The position numbers and the translations under genes are program-made. Of a DNA stretch of 10,780 nucleotides, positions 1-6,666 are shown piece by piece. Source of the stretch: an uncultured Paracoccaceae bacterium (GTDB taxonomy: Bacteria > Pseudomonadota > Alphaproteobacteria > Rhodobacterales > Rhodobacteraceae); NCBI GenBank assembly GCA_937952085.1, contig CALFYQ010000140.1, positions 1-10,780 on the forward strand. The letters run 5' to 3'. Below the pieces are notes generated by a model. The model saw only the letters and a program-made list of their open reading frames with translations, searched no databases and had not been told where the DNA came from. Every line of letters starts with the position of its first letter. Within the stretch, counting starts at the first letter, position 1.

Positions 1-385
1 CTCGACTGCGTGCGTCGTGGCGAGCTGGATCAGCCTTCAGTACTACGGCTCTGCCGTCGCGCCGCGGACATTCGGCGGCGGAGACAAGCTCCTGCACAAC
101 GTCGTCGGCGGCTTCGGCGTGCTCGAGGGGAACGGAGGCAGACTGCGCGCCGGTCTGCCCTGGCAGGCGGTGCATGACGGCGAGGCCTTGGCCCACGAGC
201 CATTGCGCCTCTCGGTGATGATCGAAGCCCCGGAAGAAGCTCTCAGCGCCATCCTGGATAGAAATCCAAACGTGAAGGCGCTCTTCGACAATGGTTGGCT
301 CCATCTCTTCGCGTTGAAGGACGGACTTCTACACGCTCGTTACACGCCGCACACAGGATGGCGCGCGGAAACCCCGGTCGAATGA
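1..385 (+). CDS. dabA: Inorganic carbon transporter subunit DabA, C-terminal fragment (DUF2309/PF10070)
   Basis: The reading frame is open from the left edge (first full codon at base 2), so this is the last ~127 residues of a longer gene. DabA is the large, carbonic-anhydrase-like peripheral subunit that works with the membrane subunit DabB to accumulate bicarbonate in the cytoplasm. Conserved C-terminal landmarks of the family are visible: a W-I-x-L-Q-Y-Y segment near the left edge, then [13 protein letters not shown], then GNGG-x-LR-x-GLPWQ, then [13 protein letters not shown], and a closing [11 protein letters not shown] stretch. The zinc-binding Cys/Asp/His/Cys motifs of the family would lie upstream of the window. 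A GTG at 17 is an internal codon, not a start. The gene ends in a TGA-TGA double stop (383-388). DabB should be upstream if the usual pairing holds. Family assignment is confident; function is inferred from the family. Confidence 0.9.
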   Translation, partial: STACVVASWISLQYYGSAVAPRTFGGGDKLLHNVVGGFGVLEGNGGRLRAGLPWQAVHDGEALAHEPLRLSVMIEAPEEALSAILDRNPNVKALFDNGWLHLFALKDGLLHARYTPHTGWRAETPVE

Positions 386-445
386 TGAGCCCGTGGATTG
401 ACCGCCGCCCGGAATGTGCCAATTCTACGCTCAGGAATGACTGCG

Positions 446-673
446 ATGCTTGCGCCGGACTTCATACCCCTTCAGTGCCCGGATTGCGCCCGGCAGAGGC
501 GCGAACGGATCAAGTTACTTAAGGAGAACCCGATCGTTTCCTGCGAATGCGGAGCCGAGTTCGACGTCGGCGAACTCATCGCCGCCGTCTCTCGCTCGAT
601 GAAGGCGGGCGAGCGGCACGAGCAGGCGCTACATCGGCTCCGGATGGCGAGGCGACCGCGACCCGAGGAGTGA
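446..673 (+). CDS. Small four-cysteine zinc-ribbon-like protein
   Basis: This is a 75-residue protein. Near its N-terminus it has CPDC (Cys 11 and 14 in my numbering) and about 18 residues later CEC, a C-x2-C...C-x-C arrangement typical of small zinc ribbons. The rest is helical and basic, ending RRPRPEE. I chose the ATG at 446 because AGGA at 433-436 lies 9 nt upstream. An in-frame ATG at 437 and a TTG at 398 are possible but have worse or no ribosome-binding sites. It follows dabA by 60 bp on the same strand and could be co-transcribed with it. I do not recognise a named family. The first ribbon half and the following basic KLLKENPIVSCECGAEF resemble generic single-ribbon domains in which Cys pairs flank a beta hairpin. 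No function should be assigned beyond probable metal binding. Confidence 0.6.
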   Translation: MLAPDFIPLQCPDCARQRRERIKLLKENPIVSCECGAEFDVGELIAAVSRSMKAGERHEQALHRLRMARRPRPEE

Positions 674-1024
674 ATTCCGCGCGCAGGCCTCTTCCGGGGC
701 CGCGCGAATGGCGGCGACCGCCGCCGCCCATCCGGGCCATCGTCGATCTCCGCGCCGTCATCAATTGTAGATCCAGGGGCCTGCAGGCGCCAGCCGGATC
801 GCGTCAGTGGGCGCCTCTGCCGGCCTCGGACGAGGCCGGCGCAAGTGAGCGACCGTCGCACCGACGATCAACCGGCGCGAGCGGCGAGCGGAACGCGCGC
901 CCGCGCCCCGGCTCCACGCGCGGCGCCGGCTCCGGGCGCAGCTCACGCAAGCATGTCGAGCGCCGCGCTCATGACATTGTCGTCCGCCGCTTTATGTCGA
1001 AGGCGCCAGCGGATCGGAGACCTC
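674..1024. other. Gene-free gap of about 350 bp
   Basis: No frame here has a convincing protein. The open frames that cross it (for example plus 547-1299 and minus 472-861) are arginine/proline/serine-rich shadows that overlap real genes. The only clear structure is the hairpin at 819-840. The promoter of the downstream DUF2177 gene should lie between that hairpin and 1016, but I see no hexamer pair good enough to mark. Confidence 0.5.
819..840. terminator. Strong GC hairpin, possible terminator
   Basis: GCCGGCCTCG (819-828) is a perfect inverted repeat of CGAGGCCGGC (831-840). This gives a stem of about 9 bp closing a four-base GGAC loop. No T-run follows on either strand, so a classical intrinsic terminator is not shown. 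It sits between the end of the zinc-ribbon gene and the start of the DUF2177 gene, where the upstream transcript would be expected to end. Confidence 0.35.
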
Positions 1025-1441
1025 ATGAACTTCGTAGTGCTTTATTTCGCGACGCTCGTCGTTTTTCTGGCGATCGACGCGCTCGGGCTCCGGTTCATCC
1101 TGAGGCCTCTGTTCGAACAGAACGTTGGAGAGCTGCTGCTGGACGAGTTTCGGCTTGCGCCGGCGCTGATCTTCTACAGTTTCTATATTGGATGCGTTCT
1201 GTGGTTCGTGAGCGCACCGGCGCTGCAACTTGGACATTCCTGGACCTGGGTCTTCGCCTCCGGGGCGCTGCTCGGCGCGATGGCCTATGGGACCTATGAG
1301 TTCACCAATCTCGCAACCCTCCGCGCCTGGACATGGCGCATGGTCGTCGCCGACGTGGCGTGGGGGACCGTTCTGACGGCCGTATCGGCGGCCGCGGGGC
1401 TCGGCATTGCGCGGGCGCTCGCGCCGCGGCTCTCCTCATAA
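1025..1441 (+). CDS. DUF2177 family inner-membrane protein
   Basis: This 138-residue protein has four hydrophobic segments at about residues 3-24, 45-67, 74-95 and 106-130. Family landmarks are the N-terminal ATLVVFLAIDALGLRF, the MAYGTYEFTNLATLRAW motif at about 86-102, and the D-V-A-W-G-T motif at about 110-115 opening the last helix. Length and topology fit the family (usually about 130-140 residues). The start at 1025 is supported by GGAGA at 1016-1020. The frame stays open further upstream to 845, but that extension is Arg/Ala/Pro-rich and would put a low-complexity tail before a well-formed first helix. The molecular function of the family is not known to me. It stands alone, with gaps on both sides. 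Confidence 0.88.
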   Translation: MNFVVLYFATLVVFLAIDALGLRFILRPLFEQNVGELLLDEFRLAPALIFYSFYIGCVLWFVSAPALQLGHSWTWVFASGALLGAMAYGTYEFTNLATLRAWTWRMVVADVAWGTVLTAVSAAAGLGIARALAPRLSS

Positions 1442-1670
1442 CCTGACCTTTCGCCAAGGCGTGCCGCCAGGGGCGCGCGCCGGGAAACGGCCGCCATGGG
1501 CGCGGCGGCGGCCTGCGTCCCGACGCCGATAGCATGCTCCGCAAGCCGGGCGACCGATATGAGAATCGCGCCAGCGGCATAGACGCCCTGGCGGTTTCGA
1601 CAGCTTCACGACAGGGAATGGCTCACAAGTCCCTGAATGGCTCCCGGCCTCGCCCCCTTTCGTCCACATC

Positions 1671-1710
1671 GCGGAAACGCCGGCCGCGCCACGGAAACGT
1701 TGGCCGGCCC
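1671..1710. repeat. Imperfect tandem repeat, two 20-bp copies
   Basis: Two adjacent 20-base units (1671-1690 and 1691-1710) share CGGAAACG followed two bases later by GGCCG, with 15 of 20 positions identical. A related GCGAAACGTTCCGCC lies further on near 1866-1880. There is no longer array, and I infer no function. Confidence 0.4.
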
Positions 1711-2094
1711 AGGTCGCCGGTTCGCCTCGCCCCGCGGGCGCCGCGGTGGCTGCAAGCAGAAGCTCGCCGCGTGAGGCGGCGCCATCTTCGAGGCGGCGGC
1801 GGTGAGCGTCGTTCTCCGGTTCGGCGCGCGCCGGAACAGGCTCCGCGCCCGCGGCGGCGCGTTCCGCGAAACGTTCCGCCTTCGGAGGCGCCCGGCGACG
1901 GCGGAGCCGGCAGGGATTGCTCCCGCCAATCCATTCTCCTTCGAGCCGCCCGTCCCGCGGGGCGATCAGGCGCCCGCCAGTTCCGCCTGCGTGAAGAAGT
2001 TCTCGCAATTGGCGTCATGACTTAGGCCTGACGTTTCAATACTGGCTGCAACAATCGCGCGCCCAGACCGAAGAGACGACGGATCGCACAAAAT

Positions 2095-2112
2095 TTCGCT
2101 GTTTCCAGCGAA
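2095..2112 (-). terminator. GAAA-loop hairpin with short T-run on the minus strand
   Basis: Read on the minus strand this is TTCGCTG-GAAA-CAGCGAA, a perfect 7-bp stem closed by a stable GNRA-type tetraloop. ATTTTG follows directly. That is the shape of a weak intrinsic terminator for leftward transcription. No supported minus-strand gene lies to its right, so it may be a leftover of a lost gene or fortuitous. Confidence 0.3.
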
Positions 2113-2425
2113 GCCTCTTCACTCGATCTCAGCGCTTGTCGCCCACTAAGGCCGCCGGGATGGTAGCGAGGCTGAACGTGACGGAACCGGCGCGGGGCGC
2201 TTCTCGGATGGCCGGCGCGCGCCATGCCGACGGCGGCGGCGACATCGCACGAAAAATCGGGGTTCTGAGCCACGGCCGGTCATCGCGCGCCGCGGGCCGC
2301 GTCTCGCCTTTCCGGACCAACGATCGGGCGCCGCCGACCGGCGACAGCTCCTGAACGCTCCGGGACGGCCGAGCCGCCCGAGAGCCTTCGACGTGCCTGC
2401 CAATCACCTTGTATCGGAGTCAAAG

Positions 2426-3583
2426 ATGTCGCTCAGAAACACCGCGTTTGGCCTTGCGCTCGGCCTCCTGATCCCGGCCGTGGCCGGCGCCGAGCCGGGC
2501 GTGACGCCGGACACTGTAACTTTCGGCCAGGTCGCCGCGTTCGAGGGGCCGGCCGCGGCGCTCGGCACCGGCATGCGCGCCGGCATCATCGCCGCGTTCG
2601 AGGAAGCCAACGCCGCAGGCGGCGTCAACGGCCGCCGCCTCGCGCTTGAGACCGCCGATGACGGCTACGAGCCGAACGCCTCCGCCGAGGCCGTGAAGGC
2701 GATGCTCGCCTCCGGCGGCGTCTTCGGCCTGATCGGGCCGGTGGGCACGCCCACCTCGAAGGCGACGCAGCCGCTCGCAACCGAGGCCGGCGCGCCCTTC
2801 GTCGGCGCCTTCACCGGCGCCGGCTTCCTGCGCGACCCGACGCTGCAGAACGTAATCAACCTCCGCGCCAGCTACGGCGCCGAGACCGAGGCCTGGATCG
2901 CCCATCTCGTCGACAAGGAGAAGCTGACGAAGATCGCGATCCTCTACCAGGATGACGCGTTCGGCCGCGTCGGCCTTGACGGCGTTACGGCGGCGCTCGC
3001 CAAGCGCAACATGACGCTGGTCGCCGAGGGCACCTTCACCCGCAACACCGTCGCGGTGAAGTCCGCGCTCCTTGAGATCCGCAAGTCGGAGCCTGAGGCG
3101 GTGGTGATGGTCGGCCCCTACAAGCCGATGGCCGAATTCATCAAGCTCGCGCGGAAGATCAAGTTCAACCCGACCTTCGTGAACATCTCCTTCGTCGGCT
3201 CCAAGGCCTTGGCCGAGGAACTCGGCCCGGACGGCGACGGCGTGATCGTCAGCCAGGTCGTGCCGCTGCCGTGGGATGACACGATCCCGGTCGTCGCCCG
3301 TTATCGCGCCGCCCTCGCCGCCCATCAGCCGGACGCCGAGCCGGACTTCGTCTCGCTCGAGGGCTACCTGACCGGCCTTCTCGCCATCGCCGCGCTCGAA
3401 GCGGCGGGCTCCGAGCCGACCCGCGAGGGCTTCCTCGCCGCGGCCCGCGGGATGAGCGCCAGGGATCTCGGCGGCGTCACCCTGAGCTTCGGCCCGGAAG
3501 ACAACCAGGGTCTCGACTCGGTGTTTCTGACCCGCATCGAAGCCAATGGCGGCTTCGCGCTGGTGCGCGGCCCGGGCGCCTGA
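2426..3583 (+). CDS. Periplasmic ABC-type substrate-binding protein (LivK-like, Peripla_BP_6)
   Basis: This 385-residue secreted protein belongs to the type 1 periplasmic-binding family used by branched-chain amino-acid and related transporters. The signal peptide is residues 1-22 (basic Arg4, hydrophobic core AFGLALGLLIPAV, cleavage after AGA). The mature protein opens with the family pattern VTPDTVTFGQVAAFEGPAAALG. It then has AGIIAAFEEANAAGGVNGR at about 52-70, DDGYEPNA, GPVGTPTSKA at about 106-115, ILYQDDAFGRVGLDG at about 171-185, and SLEGYLTGLLAIAALEAAG near 310-330. The start at 2426 is fixed by GGAG at 2416-2419 (6 nt spacing) and by the signal peptide; a GTG at 2393 would add 11 residues before it. 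No permease or ATPase gene adjoins it. Instead a chemoreceptor gene follows after 76 bp, so I infer a sensing role in place of, or besides, transport. The ligand is unknown. Confidence 0.9.
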   Translation: MSLRNTAFGLALGLLIPAVAGAEPGVTPDTVTFGQVAAFEGPAAALGTGMRAGIIAAFEEANAAGGVNGRRLALETADDGYEPNASAEAVKAMLASGGVFGLIGPVGTPTSKATQPLATEAGAPFVGAFTGAGFLRDPTLQNVINLRASYGAETEAWIAHLVDKEKLTKIAILYQDDAFGRVGLDGVTAALAKRNMTLVAEGTFTRNTVAVKSALLEIRKSEPEAVVMVGPYKPMAEFIKLARKIKFNPTFVNISFVGSKALAEELGPDGDGVIVSQVVPLPWDDTIPVVARYRAALAAHQPDAEPDFVSLEGYLTGLLAIAALEAAGSEPTREGFLAAARGMSARDLGGVTLSFGPEDNQGLDSVFLTRIEANGGFALVRGPGA

Positions 3584-3592
3584 CCTGACGGT

Positions 3593-3622
3593 CGCCGGCC
3601 GCGTCCGACGACGCGGCCGGCG
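3593..3622. terminator. Perfect 13-bp GC hairpin between binding-protein and chemoreceptor genes
   Basis: CGCCGGCCGCGTC (3593-3605) pairs perfectly with GACGCGGCCGGCG (3610-3622) around a four-base CGAC loop. It begins 9 bp after the binding-protein stop codon. No T-run follows. It could be a partial terminator, or a 3' stem-loop that protects the upstream message. Either would let the binding protein be made in larger amounts than the receptor from one transcript. Confidence 0.6.
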
Positions 3623-3659
3623 CCACGAACTCGAACGTTGCGCTGGGAGCTTGCCTGCG

Positions 3660-6107
3660 ATGACCACCGATCTTGAAGCCTCCGCCAGGATCGCCACGCA
3701 GATGCGCGGCGGCGTCAGCCGGCGCATCGGCGTCAGCTTCGGCATGGCGATTTCCCTCACCCTGGTCTGCGCCGGGGTCGGGCTCGGCGCCTTCTTCGTC
3801 GTGTCCGGCGCGTTCGAGCGCCTGCGCGCCGAGCGCCTGCCGGAAGTGGCTGGCGCCAAGGCGCTTCTCTCTTCGACGATTTCCCTGAACGACGCCGTCG
3901 ACCGCATGCGCTTCGCGCGGAGCGAGCCTGAACTCGCCGAAAGCGAGGCACAGTTCCGCGGCGAGGTCGCCGCGCTCGACTCGGCGCTGAACGCTTATTC
4001 CGGCGAAGGCCACGACACGCTCGTTCAGAACACCGCCGCGGCCCGCGACGCCGGCGGCGCGCTCGCCGCCGCGCGGCGCGAGGCGCTGGCCGCCTCCCGC
4101 GAAAGCGCCGCGGCGCTCGAAGAGATCGGCAAGCTCGTCGAGACCGCGCAGCGACTGATCGCGCCACTGGTCGACGACGCGAATTTCGAACTCGCGCTCG
4201 GCGCCGAAGAGGTCGGCGACGCCGCCGAGGCGCTCTTCACGCGCCTTGTCGAGGTCGATTTCCAGCAGATCGAACAGATGCTCCGGATGCGCGCCGCAGC
4301 GAACCTTCTCTCCGGCAGCGCCGCCGCCTTCGAGAGCGCGGCCGACCCGGCGACGCGCGCGATCCTTGCCGATCTCGCCGCCTCCGCCGAAGGCCACTTC
4401 ACCGCGGCGGGTGAGGCGCTCGCCGGACTGAACGCCGACAAGGACGCGACGCTGGCCGCACCCGCCGGGGCGCTCTCCGAAGCCGCGAAGGCCACGCTCG
4501 AGACTCGCTTCGGCGCCGGCGGCGTCGAAGCGCTGCTCGAGGCCCGTCGGGCGCTCGAACTCGCCATCGACACCCAGCTCGACGAGATGGTCTTCGACCT
4601 GACGCTTCAGACCGAGGAATCGATCGGCCAGATGGGGGAGCGCCTGTCGGGGCTGATGGACGGCCCGGTCGCCGGAATCCGCACCCGCCTCGCCCTCGAA
4701 AGCGCGATCAATCGCGCCGTCGTCACGATCTACGGCGTGGCGGCTGCACCGGATCGCTCGCGCCTCGCCATCGCCGAAGACCACGCGTCCACGGCCGGTC
4801 GCGGCCTGCGGGAGGCGGCGGAGGCCGCCGGCGCCGAGGGCGAGCTTCGCGCCGCGATCGACAGCATTCTCGCCGCGGGCGGCGCGGGCGCCGGGCTTGG
4901 GCCGGTGCGCGCGCGGGAACTCGCCGCCGTCGATGCGGCGGCGGAGGAAGCCGGGCGCGCCTCGCGCGCCACGGAGGCGCTCGCGCTCCGCGCGCAGGAG
5001 GAGATCGACGCCGCCATCGACGGGATCGAGGCGGCCGGCGCCGAGGTGGAGAACGCGATCGGCCTCGCCCGGATGGCGCTCCTGGCGACCATGCTGATCG
5101 CGCTCGTCGTCGCCTACTTCGCGCTCCGGATGGTCAATCGCCGCGTCGTCCAGCCGCTCCGCACGCTCGCGGTGCGGACCCGCGCGCTCTCCGAAGGCGA
5201 CCTGGCGCCGATCGAGGGCTTCGGCGAACGCACCGACGAGATTGGCGAAATGGCCACCGCGCTCGCCGTCTTCCGCGACAACGTCCTGCGGACGCGCGCC
5301 CTCGAAGGGCGGCTGCAGAGCGTCCTCGGCCGGGCGCGCGGCAGCGCCCAGTCCGTCGCAGGCGTGAGCCAGTCGCTCCGCGAAAGCGCCGAGGCGATCA
5401 CCGAAGGCGCCGGCGCCCAGTCGAGCGCCGCGCAGCAGGCCTCCGCCGCGATCACCGAGATGACGGCGAGCCTCCGCCTGATGGCGGACAATTCCGAGGC
5501 GACCGACCGGATCGCGCGGGAAATGACCGAGGAGGCGCAGCGCTCCGGCAGGACCGTCCGCGAGGCGCTCGGCGCGATGACCACCATCGCCGAGCGGATC
5601 TCGATCGTTCAGGAGATCGCACGGCAGACCGACCTTCTCGCTCTCAACGCCGCGGTCGAGGCGGCGCGCGCCGGGGAATCCGGCCGCGGCTTTGCGGTCG
5701 TCGCCTCGGAAGTCCGCAAGCTCGCCGAGCGGAGCCGCTCCGCCGCGGAGGAGATCAACGTTCTCGCCAGCAAGACGGTCGATCTCTCCCGCACCGCCGG
5801 CTCCATGCTCGACGAACTGGTGCCGAAGGTCGAAAGAACCTCCGGCCTCGTCCGCGAGATTTCCTCCGGCACGCGGGAGCAGTCGACCGGCGCCGAGCAG
5901 ATCGACGAGGCGATCCGCTCCCTCGCCTCCGTCGTCGAGCGCAACCTCGACACGGCCAGAGGCGCGCGCGAAACCGCGCAGGACCTTGCTTTCCAGGCGC
6001 AGGATCTGATGAACACGATCGACAACGTCGACGCAGCGGACAATGCGGTTGCAAGCGAAAGCGAGGCGGCCGAAGGCGCGACGGTCGCCCATGCCGGGCG
6101 CGGCTGA
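3660..6107 (+). CDS. Methyl-accepting chemotaxis protein with large periplasmic domain
   Basis: This is an 815-residue transmembrane chemoreceptor. The first membrane helix is at about 24-48 and the second at about 472-490. Between them lie about 420 residues of Ala/Glu-rich, helix-forming periplasmic sequence, far longer than the ~160 residues of a Tar-type four-helix bundle. A HAMP domain follows (about 491-545, with L-S-E-G-D-L and T-D-E-I-G-E-M). The cytoplasmic signalling coiled coil comes next, with the conserved hairpin tip (DLLALNAAVEAARAG, then GRGFAVVASEVRKLAERS) around residue 663. The tip binds CheW and CheA. There is no NWETF-like CheR/CheB tether at the C-terminus. The start at 3660 has GGGAG at 3645-3649; an ATG at 3702 is an alternative that keeps helix 1. 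The gene follows the binding-protein gene by 76 bp and is probably co-transcribed. I infer that it senses that protein's ligand-bound state. No che genes are in the window. Confidence 0.93.
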   Translation: MTTDLEASARIATQMRGGVSRRIGVSFGMAISLTLVCAGVGLGAFFVVSGAFERLRAERLPEVAGAKALLSSTISLNDAVDRMRFARSEPELAESEAQFRGEVAALDSALNAYSGEGHDTLVQNTAAARDAGGALAAARREALAASRESAAALEEIGKLVETAQRLIAPLVDDANFELALGAEEVGDAAEALFTRLVEVDFQQIEQMLRMRAAANLLSGSAAAFESAADPATRAILADLAASAEGHFTAAGEALAGLNADKDATLAAPAGALSEAAKATLETRFGAGGVEALLEARRALELAIDTQLDEMVFDLTLQTEESIGQMGERLSGLMDGPVAGIRTRLALESAINRAVVTIYGVAAAPDRSRLAIAEDHASTAGRGLREAAEAAGAEGELRAAIDSILAAGGAGAGLGPVRARELAAVDAAAEEAGRASRATEALALRAQEEIDAAIDGIEAAGAEVENAIGLARMALLATMLIALVVAYFALRMVNRRVVQPLRTLAVRTRALSEGDLAPIEGFGERTDEIGEMATALAVFRDNVLRTRALEGRLQSVLGRARGSAQSVAGVSQSLRESAEAITEGAGAQSSAAQQASAAITEMTASLRLMADNSEATDRIAREMTEEAQRSGRTVREALGAMTTIAERISIVQEIARQTDLLALNAAVEAARAGESGRGFAVVASEVRKLAERSRSAAEEINVLASKTVDLSRTAGSMLDELVPKVERTSGLVREISSGTREQSTGAEQIDEAIRSLASVVERNLDTARGARETAQDLAFQAQDLMNTIDNVDAADNAVASESEAAEGATVAHAGRG

Positions 6108-6189
6108 TCCGGCCCGGCGGCGCGCTTCGGCAAAACGACGCTCGGGGTTAGCCGGGGGCGTTCGATCCGTCGCAGCGCCGACTGGGGCG

Positions 6190-6203
6190 GGCGGCCGGCC
6201 GCC
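6190..6203. repeat. 14-bp perfect palindrome
   Basis: GGCGGCCGGCCGCC is its own reverse complement. It lies in the 159-bp gap between the convergent chemoreceptor gene and the small minus-strand gene, where a bidirectional terminator might be expected. There is no central loop or T-run, and such strings arise easily at this GC content. Confidence 0.3.
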
Positions 6204-6266
6204 GGGCCGCGTGTCTGGCCGGACCGGGCTGGTCGGGCGCGGCGTCAGAGGGCGGGTCCGCGGGCG

Positions 6267-6452
6267 CTAATACACGTCTCGCTCGCCGAGCGCGTAGCCC
6301 GTCTCACGCGCGCCGTCGTGGCCGCGCTTGCCGGCGCTGGTTTCGAGCACGACCTCCTCGGTGTTTGCGTTCACCGAGATCCGATCAACGTCGAGCCCCT
6401 CGGCCCGGGCGGCTCGTATGGCGGCTCTGATGGCTGTGACCAGGGTGGTCAT
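6267..6452 (-). CDS. Small protein of unknown function, 61 residues
   Basis: The predicted protein starts MTTLVTAIRAAIRAARAEGL, continues DVDRISVNANTEEVVLE, and ends in a charged, glycine-rich tail. The predicted shape is an amphipathic helix followed by two strands. This resembles many short alphaproteobacterial hypothetical proteins of the type 'helix, then V-x-V-[DN]-x-x-T-x-E-[VI]-x-[VL]'. I know no function for them. The start at 6452 is supported by GGAG at 6458-6461 on the minus strand, 5 nt before the ATG. A start at 6473 would add seven residues without a better site. It is convergent with the chemoreceptor gene. Its upstream region contains the FNR-type box at 6534-6547, so oxygen control is possible. 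The coherent helix-strand pattern and good ribosome-binding site make it more likely real than a shadow. Confidence 0.6.
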   Translation of the reverse strand: MTTLVTAIRAAIRAARAEGLDVDRISVNANTEEVVLETSAGKRGHDGARETGYALGERDVY

Positions 6453-6533
6453 TCGCGCTCCGCTTCGAAGCAATGGGTGGCAAGGGCGAGGCGCAGTCGA
6501 CCTACAAAGGATGGCCCGGCGCAGGATCGGACC

Positions 6534-6547
6534 TTGATCCAGATCAA
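6534..6547. promoter_or_regulatory. FNR/FnrL-type binding site
   Basis: TTGATCCAGATCAA is a perfect match to the FNR/Anr/FnrL consensus TTGAT-N4-ATCAA, and even its inner bases are symmetric. FNR proteins carry an oxygen-labile iron-sulfur cluster and bind this site under low oxygen. The centre (6540.5) is 88 bp upstream of the small minus-strand gene start and 194 bp upstream of the plus-strand operon start. A class II position (-41.5) for leftward transcription would give a start near 6499 and a 47-nt leader for the small gene. For the rightward operon the fit is less direct. The box is symmetric, so orientation is not decided. Confidence 0.7.
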
Positions 6548-6638
6548 TTCATACGGAGAGAAATCGCCAACCCCCTCATTTACGCGCACGTTTCGTGACG
6601 GCGGGAGTGAGCCCGAGGGTCGGGCGCCGTGGAAGCGG

Positions 6639-6666
6639 TTGACAAGCCTGAGCGAAACACTAGGAC
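6639..6666 (+). promoter_or_regulatory. Candidate promoter of the Ton operon
   Basis: A perfect -35 hexamer TTGACA (6639-6644) is followed after 16 bp by TAGGAC (6661-6666), a poor -10. Transcription would start near 6673 and leave a leader of about 62 nt before the first gene at 6735. An inverted pair CTTCGG (6666-6671) and CCGAAG (6684-6689) overlaps the expected start region. I see no clear Fur, RirA or Irr operator. The perfect -35 is the main support. Confidence 0.3.

Larger units (their letters stand above)
1442..2425. other. About 1 kb without a supportable gene
   Basis: Several frames are open on both strands (plus 1534-2025; minus 1436-2008, 1606-1929, 1623-2018, 2022-2273), but they contradict each other and most are Arg/Pro-rich. 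None shows a recognisable domain. Two short minus-strand stretches look more protein-like. Near 1500-1590 one frame (cut by stops) reads GVYAAGAILISVARLAEHAI. Near 2025-2130 another reads LETAKFCAIRRLFGLGARLL before a TAA. Either could be the worn end of a lost gene; neither is identifiable. Base composition dips around 2030-2130, which is less GC-rich than the neighbours. The binding-protein gene downstream must have its promoter in the right half of this stretch, but I cannot place it. Confidence 0.45.

Noticed and set aside
845..1024. N-terminal extension of the DUF2177 protein by 60 residues
   Set aside because: The extension is low-complexity Arg/Ala/Pro, while the ATG at 1025 has a good ribosome-binding site and matches the family's usual length.
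547..1299. A 250-residue plus-strand frame across the 674-1024 gap
   Set aside because: Arg/Ser-rich without domains; it overlaps the zinc-ribbon gene and the DUF2177 gene in other frames, both of which are better supported.
2387..2414. A TTCGAC-N16-TTGTAT promoter-like pair before the binding-protein gene
   Set aside because: Transcription would start only about 5 nt before the ATG and exclude the ribosome-binding site at 2416-2419.
2420..3907. A 495-residue minus-strand open frame antisense to the binding-protein gene
   Set aside because: Same codon-bias effect; it spans two unrelated plus-strand genes and the intergenic hairpin, and has no domain signature.
3477..6092. An 871-residue minus-strand open frame antisense to the chemoreceptor gene
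   Set aside because: It is rich in Arg, Gly, Asp, Glu and Ala, has no recognisable domain, and arises because GC-biased codons of the plus-strand gene leave few stops on the other strand. The plus-strand protein has unmistakable HAMP and signalling motifs.
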